Shown here in pieces: positions 61,001 through 64,000 of a stretch of DNA of 64,000 nucleotides. A model generated the notes under the pieces. It saw only the letters and a program-made list of their open reading frames with translations. It was not told the DNA's origin and ran no database searches. The stretch is from Metaphire vulgaris (Eukaryota > Annelida > Clitellata > Crassiclitellata > Megascolecidae): the NCBI GenBank assembly GCA_018105865.1, contig CM030867.1, positions 10,492,758 to 10,556,757 on the forward strand, read 5' to 3'. Every line of letters begins with the position of its first letter. Position 1 is the first letter of the stretch. The position numbers and the translations under genes were made by a program.

Positions 61001-63342
61001 TTTAATACAGGTTTAATTAAGTGATTTTAATATATCTGCAAGGCCTGCTCTAAAATAAGGACGTTCAAGTGGCGACCCGCGGGCCAGACCCGGCCCGCCA
61101 AAGGGTGTGAAACGGGCCGTGAAGATACTGAGACAATGAATTTTATCTTATACTAACTAAATGTTTCTTTAGTGTCTTGTTATCAACTCACCTGTTTTCT
61201 GTTGCTGTACTTATGAACTATATTTTTTGACTAAAAATATCTGTACCTGGCCCTTGGGTACCGCTCATTAAAAAAATGTGACCCTTCATAAGATTTAATT
61301 GATTATCCCTGCTCTAAAAGGTTAACAGAATGTATGAAGCAGATACTGGAGGATATCTTTTCTTAGATACCACATGCAATTGAAAAGAAAGTTTTACAAG
61401 AGAAGCATAAGTATTTAATTGAAACATTGTTCTCAGCCGTGGTGTCCAACATTTTAGACACCAACAGGTTCCTTAGTAACCCACTTGTAATAATTAATTA
61501 ACCTTAAAACACTCAGCATTCTAGTAGTACTGTTAGCTGTAAATTAATAACATTATCTGAAAATCTGAGGCTTATAATGTACAGGGCGGTGCAAAAAAAC
61601 GGACTATATTAAATGCCAAACCTAAATGTGACTAGTCTGGTTTTTTTTTGCACCACCCTGTATGATAGTTGATAATATCGTGTGTTTAGCATGTCATACA
61701 AGTGGCATTTGATAAAGTGCCTCTGACTTTGGCCTTTGTCATGCCCACTCTGCTAATAAAAATTATCTCAATAAAAATATCCCTGATAATAATATCCTTT
61801 GAAGAGTTTAATATCGGTCATTGAATGTTTTTCTAATTTGTTGAGGCAACAAAAGACAACTTTCATTTTTAGCTTGAACTGTGGGACATTTTTGACGACC
61901 TCTGGTTTGTTTTGTTCCTCCAGCAAGACTGGCCTTATTTTATAATAAATAATAGTCTTTATTCATGCACAGCATCAAAAATAGTACACAAACAAGGAAT
62001 AACACAAATCAACTGAACAAAACTAAATAAAATTATTATAATAATTATTATAATAATAGGGAAACCTTTCTGGTGTTTTTGTGTTTGTGTTTATTTTGTG
62101 TTTGAATTTGAAATAAACGTAAAAATTAAATAAATATGGTTTCAAAATCTCTAAAGGCGCCATTTTATTCTATGATGAACTTTTTAGGCTGACATCATCC
62201 CGTTTCTTCAGCAGGTGTTCATGCCTATCGTCTCGACGATTTTCCAGGTGTTGGCATCGTCGGTGGACGAACGGGACCAGGTGACACAGAACGACCGGAA
62301 AATGCTTCAGCGCGGCTACTTCTCCTTCATCAGTGCATTGGTCACGAATAATGTTGCTCAAGTGCTTAGTAATCAGAGTACGTTTGGTCATATTTTTCGG
62401 TCTTTTTTATGACTGTTATTTTATTTATTTTTATAACTGGACTCTGTGATGTGCCTTTGCTCCTGACACTTTTGGTAATATGGCGCACAAGAAATTATCA
62501 GAATTATAATAATACAGTAATGATAATATTAAATATTATTATTATTACTACTATTATTAACAATAATATATAATATAATTAATTATTATTTTTAACGTCA
62601 TGTTCAATAGATTGTCTTCTTAATATGCAGAGCTTATATTAATATGTCTACTCAGTTGCCATCGCCATCTGGCGAAAGATGGCTGAGTCGACCTTAGGGC
62701 TCGTGAGAGAGTTGAACCCGCGACCTTCTGCTCCGTCATCCAACGTTGTTACCACTCTGCTAACATGCCGGTCTGTTCTTTTAGGTTCGCAGGATCTCCA
62801 TCAGGTGTTGATGACGGTCATTCGCGGTGCTGTCGACATTCCCGATCCTGTCGGTCAGAAGACCTGTTTCAGCATACTCAGAAAAACTGTAGAACTTTGG
62901 GGTAAGTGAGAGGATATATACTTCAACACTTATGGGATTTTTGGCTTTCTAAAGTTGGGGTTTGTTTGGCCTGACCTTTCCAGCTTGACCTGGCCCTAAT
63001 TCGGATTGGATTTGTTATGTATGCCATTGGCTGGTACCCCAGGTATTATGATAGTGGTGCTATAGAAGTTTGCTCATTGATTGATTGAAGTTTGAATGTT
63101 TGCACTGGTGATTTAAGTAAAATAACGTTTGAATGTCGCAGTGCATTTAATGCGATTGATGGGACATGCAACATTTCTTTTCGCGTGCTTCTGGGTATGT
63201 AGTTTTAGTTTGTATGGTTTTTTCAGGTGACAAAAATCAGTTCAACGGTTTTGAAGATTTTATGTACAAGAACATCGTCCCGGCCTGCTTTCTTGCTCCT
63301 CTGAAGCCGACCTTCGACCTCTCCGACGGGCAGACCGTAATT
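48805..63342 (+). CDS. XPOT: Exportin-T (tRNA exportin), 3' end beyond window
   Basis: Ran-GTP-dependent karyopherin that carries mature tRNA out of the nucleus. Twenty-one exons: 48805-48861, 49230-49315, 49721-49777, 50514-50583, 51169-51384, 51914-51997, 52576-52848, 53644-53723, 54060-54258, 54878-54940, 55837-55908, 56285-56413, 56901-56969, 57310-57429, 58000-58097, 58754-58917, 59585-59727, 60626-60911, 62188-62377, 62785-62901, 63227-63342. Phases agree throughout except for one extra base near 58851. About 896 residues are present, colinear with human XPOT (962); only about the last 65 are missing. Landmarks: RNTLIKDTMRQECI, GAYVSWIDIGLIANDRF, SYQHPSVSLQFFETVIRY, VRSRASYLFSRFVKSVN, FLHRMVVCLDASILPFIP, IVPACFLAPLKPTFDL. 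One intron (after 60911) is GC-AG. Confidence 0.94.
48890..48965. mobile_element. 76-bp TA-flanked palindromic mini-element
   Basis: TA-CAGGGTGGTGCAAAAAAAC ... GTTTTTTGTGCCGCCCTG-TA. Other copies at about 287-362 and 61582-61660 (inverted interior). Mariner-type target site. Confidence 0.8.
49230..49315 (+). CDS. XPOT: XPOT exon 2
   Basis: VTQYFEELKQSADGWQLCLN, AIATNSYA. Matches AYFEQLKISPDAWQVCAEAL of human. Phase 2 donor. Confidence 0.92.
49721..49777 (+). CDS. XPOT: XPOT exon 3
   Basis: NDHVRFFCFQVIEHYLKT, the highly conserved importin-beta-like N-terminal repeat. Too short for ORF-length detection. Confidence 0.93.
49870..50100 (+). mobile_element. CR1/L2-type LINE 3' relic
   Basis: Frame WAPSYLSELLHMFDFIADLM recalls the APxYLSELL motif near the end of CR1/L2 ORF2; tail GAGGCACTATATAAATGAC at about 50040. 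Confidence 0.65.
50418..50497. mobile_element. TTAA-flanked palindromic mini-element, 80 bp
   Basis: Ends 16 bases before XPOT exon 4; the copy may contribute to or crowd the branch-point region. Confidence 0.8.
50514..50583 (+). CDS. XPOT: XPOT exon 4
   Basis: RYANANSVEQQCIRGFLKSW, IQGL. Its acceptor pyrimidine tract directly follows an 80-bp TTAA palindrome (50418-50497). Confidence 0.9.
51038..51117. mobile_element. TTAA-flanked palindromic mini-element, 80 bp
   Basis: About 50 bases upstream of XPOT exon 5. Confidence 0.8.
51169..51384 (+). CDS. XPOT: XPOT exon 5
   Basis: EEKSFILNKAAQLFVFVCFS, YPCRWPTLFHELNDTLRL, VDMYLRVLQAIDDEVADREI. Donor CCG/GTTAGT, phase 0. Confidence 0.94.
51914..51997 (+). 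CDS. XPOT: XPOT exon 6
   Basis: ELQRNTLIKDTMRQECITTL, VDAWYQIL; near-identical to human RNTLIKDTMREQCIPNLVESWYQ. Confidence 0.95.
52348..52523. mobile_element. hAT-like miniature element, CAGTAGAGTGCAGAG ends
   Basis: Ends CAGTAGAGTGCAGAG / CTCTGCACACCGCTG, perfect 8-bp duplication GATGTGAC (52340-52347, 52524-52531), 52 bases before XPOT exon 7. Confidence 0.85.
52576..52848 (+). CDS. XPOT: XPOT exon 7
   Basis: Ninety-one codons including CLKVVGAYVSWIDIGLIAND, LRESTCDCIHEIISKGMDPI. Phase 0 at both ends. Confidence 0.95.
53644..53723 (+). CDS. XPOT: XPOT exon 8
   Basis: EDDGDYLAKLARLINGMGLQ, LTVCWQ; matches EEDVDFLARFSKLVNGMG. Phase 2 donor GTAAGT. Confidence 0.92.
54060..54258 (+). CDS. 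XPOT: XPOT exon 9
   Basis: LVKSHGVKGAAQVTFEALES, KVPFMLKFLGSEDDDVSG, DYMTLLKQMLPLDDKHRAIV. Donor CAG/GTTTGT. Confidence 0.93.
54878..54940 (+). CDS. XPOT: XPOT exon 10
   Basis: EILYIIIRKMKYDSSFNFES plus Gly; donor GGG/GTTGGT. Joins in frame with GEEEAMFQEYRKEL. Confidence 0.9.
55095..55439. mobile_element. hAT-like element, CAGGCCCGTCGAGAG ends
   Basis: Ends CAGGCCCGTCGAGAGAAG / GCCCCCTCTTGATGGGCCTG, duplication GTTCTTGG / GTCCTTGG (7 of 8). A truncated relative is at about 6256-6570. Confidence 0.75.
55837..55908 (+). CDS. XPOT: XPOT exon 11
   Basis: GEEEAMFQEYRKELRVIYNN, LGAL; matches GEDEAMFVEYRKQLKLLLDRL. Confidence 0.92.
56285..56413 (+). CDS. XPOT: XPOT exon 12
   Basis: DSELLLRVVSEVFTQTITRW, DVEVAITLLYQLAEALP. 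Donor GTAAGT. Confidence 0.94.
56901..56969 (+). CDS. XPOT: XPOT exon 13
   Basis: ASNSQHFTGDLVKVSILQDM, MKL; matches SHGAHFSGDVSKASALQDMM. Confidence 0.92.
57310..57429 (+). CDS. XPOT: XPOT exon 14
   Basis: LMTSGVSCYQHPSVSLQFFE, TVIRYDKFFSLQPQFIPDVL. Phase 0. Confidence 0.95.
58000..58097 (+). CDS. XPOT: XPOT exon 15
   Basis: MAFNDNRGLWNPSAHVRSRA, SYLFSRFVKSVN. The splicing-competent AG precedes the internal Met codon directly. Confidence 0.95.
58322..58605 (+). mobile_element. tRNA-derived SINE, full-length copy
   Basis: Head GGTAACAACGCTGGACGATG, B-box-like CACAGGTTCGAGACCTG, body ending AACCCAACGCTCGGACTCGA. Lies in XPOT intron 15. Confidence 0.8.
58754..58917 (+). CDS. XPOT: XPOT exon 16, with internal frame disruption
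   Basis: Entering frame reads VHLQPYLESMLGSLQGLLVL, HTPYNGIKQQLS; after position 58851 homology continues one frame over as RDQQFLYETASILIVQSQFP. The exon is 164 nt where 163 (or 166) is needed for the flanking phases. A one-base insertion near 58851 (CGCCGA) explains both. Assembly error, polymorphism or true lesion cannot be told apart here. Confidence 0.85.
59585..59727 (+). CDS. XPOT: XPOT exon 17
   Basis: KKQELMRKLLMPIVTKFDEL, LQLLMTEADEGRQVACAISL, TQAMGYA. Phase 2 donor AG/GTGCGT. Confidence 0.94.
59888..60045. repeat. Foldback cluster of GACAAAATGTC units
   Basis: At least four GGACAAAATGTC units followed by at least four GACATTTTGYCC units around a CCTAACCCTAAACC centre. Each unit is itself a near-palindrome. 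Confidence 0.85.
60626..60911 (+). CDS. XPOT: XPOT exon 18, GC donor
   Basis: RTSKGFSSQQTVKLNDCTEV to FIPFINQVVQKFK. The next exon resumes ADIIPFLQQVFMP, so the exon ends at AAG 60911 and the intron begins GCAAGA. Confidence 0.93.
62188..62377 (+). CDS. XPOT: XPOT exon 19
   Basis: ADIIPFLQQVFMPIVSTIFQ, NDRKMLQRGYFSFISALVTN, NVAQVLSNQ. Phase 1 donor GTACGT. Confidence 0.94.
62645..62782 (-). mobile_element. tRNA-derived SINE head, inverted
   Basis: Minus strand AGAGTGGTAACAACG... with B-box-like GCGGGTTCAACTC; ends immediately before the XPOT exon 20 acceptor TTCTTTTAG. Confidence 0.75.
62785..62901 (+). CDS. XPOT: XPOT exon 20
   Basis: SQDLHQVLMTVIRGAVDIPD, PVGQKTCFSILRKTVELW. A SINE copy ends within a few bases of its pyrimidine tract. 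Confidence 0.94.
63227..63342 (+). CDS. XPOT: XPOT exon 21, last seen
   Basis: GDKNQFNGFEDFMYKNIVPA, CFLAPLKPTFDLSDGQTVIV-type end; donor ATT/GTAGGT in phase 0. The remaining C-terminus (human SECAVTLKTIH onward) is not in the window. Confidence 0.93.
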
Positions 63343-64000
63343 GTAGGTTGCTTTTCATATGCAGAATTTGAACTTATTCCGAGTGCCTGGCATAGGGTTT
63401 TCTTAAAGCTAGAGAAATTTTTTGCTGACTAAGCTTCTGATTGGAAATTTTGAATGTGGATCATAGAGTGGATGTTAGATCCTACAGCAAAGAACCAGTG
63501 CAAAGCTCTGAAAGAGAAGACTCTAGATAGAGAAGAGTGGCAACGCTGGAGTATGGAACCAGTCTATCTAGACCAGGGTGAAAACCCGCAGGCCGGATCC
63601 GCCCTCCAAAAGACTTTCGAACAATACAAGAAATAGGCCCGCCACTACTATTTGCATTATGGAATAACGAGGGTTGTCATGGATGAACCGCAAATGCAGA
63701 AGGTGATGTATTGGAACCAGTCTGTCATGTGATACTTGAGACAGCACAAATCCTATGCATTATTAGCATTATGGAATAACGAGGGTTGATATTACTATTA
63801 ATATTATTATAAATATCATTACTATTATAAAACATGCATTTTTGTTTGTTTGGCTCACGAGCAATTTGAGAACATTGAATTTGATGATGATGAAGACAGA
63901 GCATGTGGTGATGATGATGACAATGATTATGATGACGATGATGATGATGATGAAGACGACGATGACAATGACAATTAGTAACAGTGATCAGTTTTGGCTG
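63343..64000. other. XPOT intron 21, window edge
   Basis: No coding sequence for the XPOT C-terminus. Holds SINE-like sequence near 63535-63600, the satellite relatives and GAT-rich sequence from about 63880. Confidence 0.6.
63650..63785 (-). repeat. Inverted relatives of the 203-bp satellite
   Basis: GCATTATGGAATAACGAGGG (twice) and AAATGCAGAAGGTGATG are the reverse complement of satellite monomer A at 10180-10240. Confidence 0.75.

Noticed and set aside
63454..63636. 60-codon frame ending ALQKTFEQYKK
   Set aside because: No family recognised, overlaps SINE-like GAGTGGCAACGCTGGAGTAT sequence, and does not match the XPOT C-terminus expected here.

Overview
This is a eukaryotic, metazoan genomic window. 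It carries three intron-rich protein-coding genes, all on the + strand, in a background crowded with transposon relics and microsatellites. I reconstructed the genes exon by exon from conserved protein motifs, splice sites and reading phase. The repeats (tRNA-derived SINEs, CR1/L2- and RTE-like LINE tails, many CAG...CTG-ended miniature inverted-repeat elements) and the metazoan protein families suggest a marine invertebrate, perhaps a deuterostome. The taxon is an inference only.

Layout. (1) Positions 3-25059: a novel-type protein kinase C of the delta/theta class. It runs from a probable linker exon at the left edge through the pseudosubstrate, C1A (with a 32-nt microexon), C1B, a poly-alanine linker, the complete kinase domain and the C-terminal turn and hydrophobic motifs. 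The C2 domain lies outside the window. (2) Positions 25060-31457: intergenic DNA, mostly nested mobile elements. (3) Positions 31458-44663: complete PHF12 (PHD finger protein 12/Pf1), 13 coding exons and 752 residues, with two PHD fingers and a C-terminal FHA-like domain. (4) Positions 44664-48804: 3' flank of PHF12 and 5' flank of the next gene, with a CpG-rich stretch at 46.1-46.4 kb. (5) Positions 48805-63342: XPOT (exportin-T, the tRNA export receptor), 21 coding exons (about 896 residues). The last roughly 65 residues lie beyond the right edge, and one exon has a one-base frame disruption.

Function. PKC delta/theta is a lipid-activated signalling kinase. PHF12 is a chromatin reader and scaffold of Sin3-type corepressor complexes. 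XPOT carries tRNA through nuclear pores. They are neighbours but I see no sign that they form a functional unit.

The left half (PKC and the intergenic region) is dense in G-tract-rich hAT-like miniature elements, many with perfect 8-bp target-site duplications, very long trinucleotide arrays and a degenerate telomere-like array. From about 35 kb rightwards (late PHF12 and XPOT) there are instead 80-bp TTAA-flanked palindromes and LINE 3' ends. The most notable observations are: two GC-AG introns at matching quality in two genes; a duplicated, frame-compatible exon end in PHF12 that could make an FHA isoform skipping two exons; a Tyr at the diacylglycerol-tuning position of C1B; a frameshift in XPOT; a nested transposon stack at 11.88-12.56 kb; and a 203-bp satellite that recurs inverted 53 kb away.
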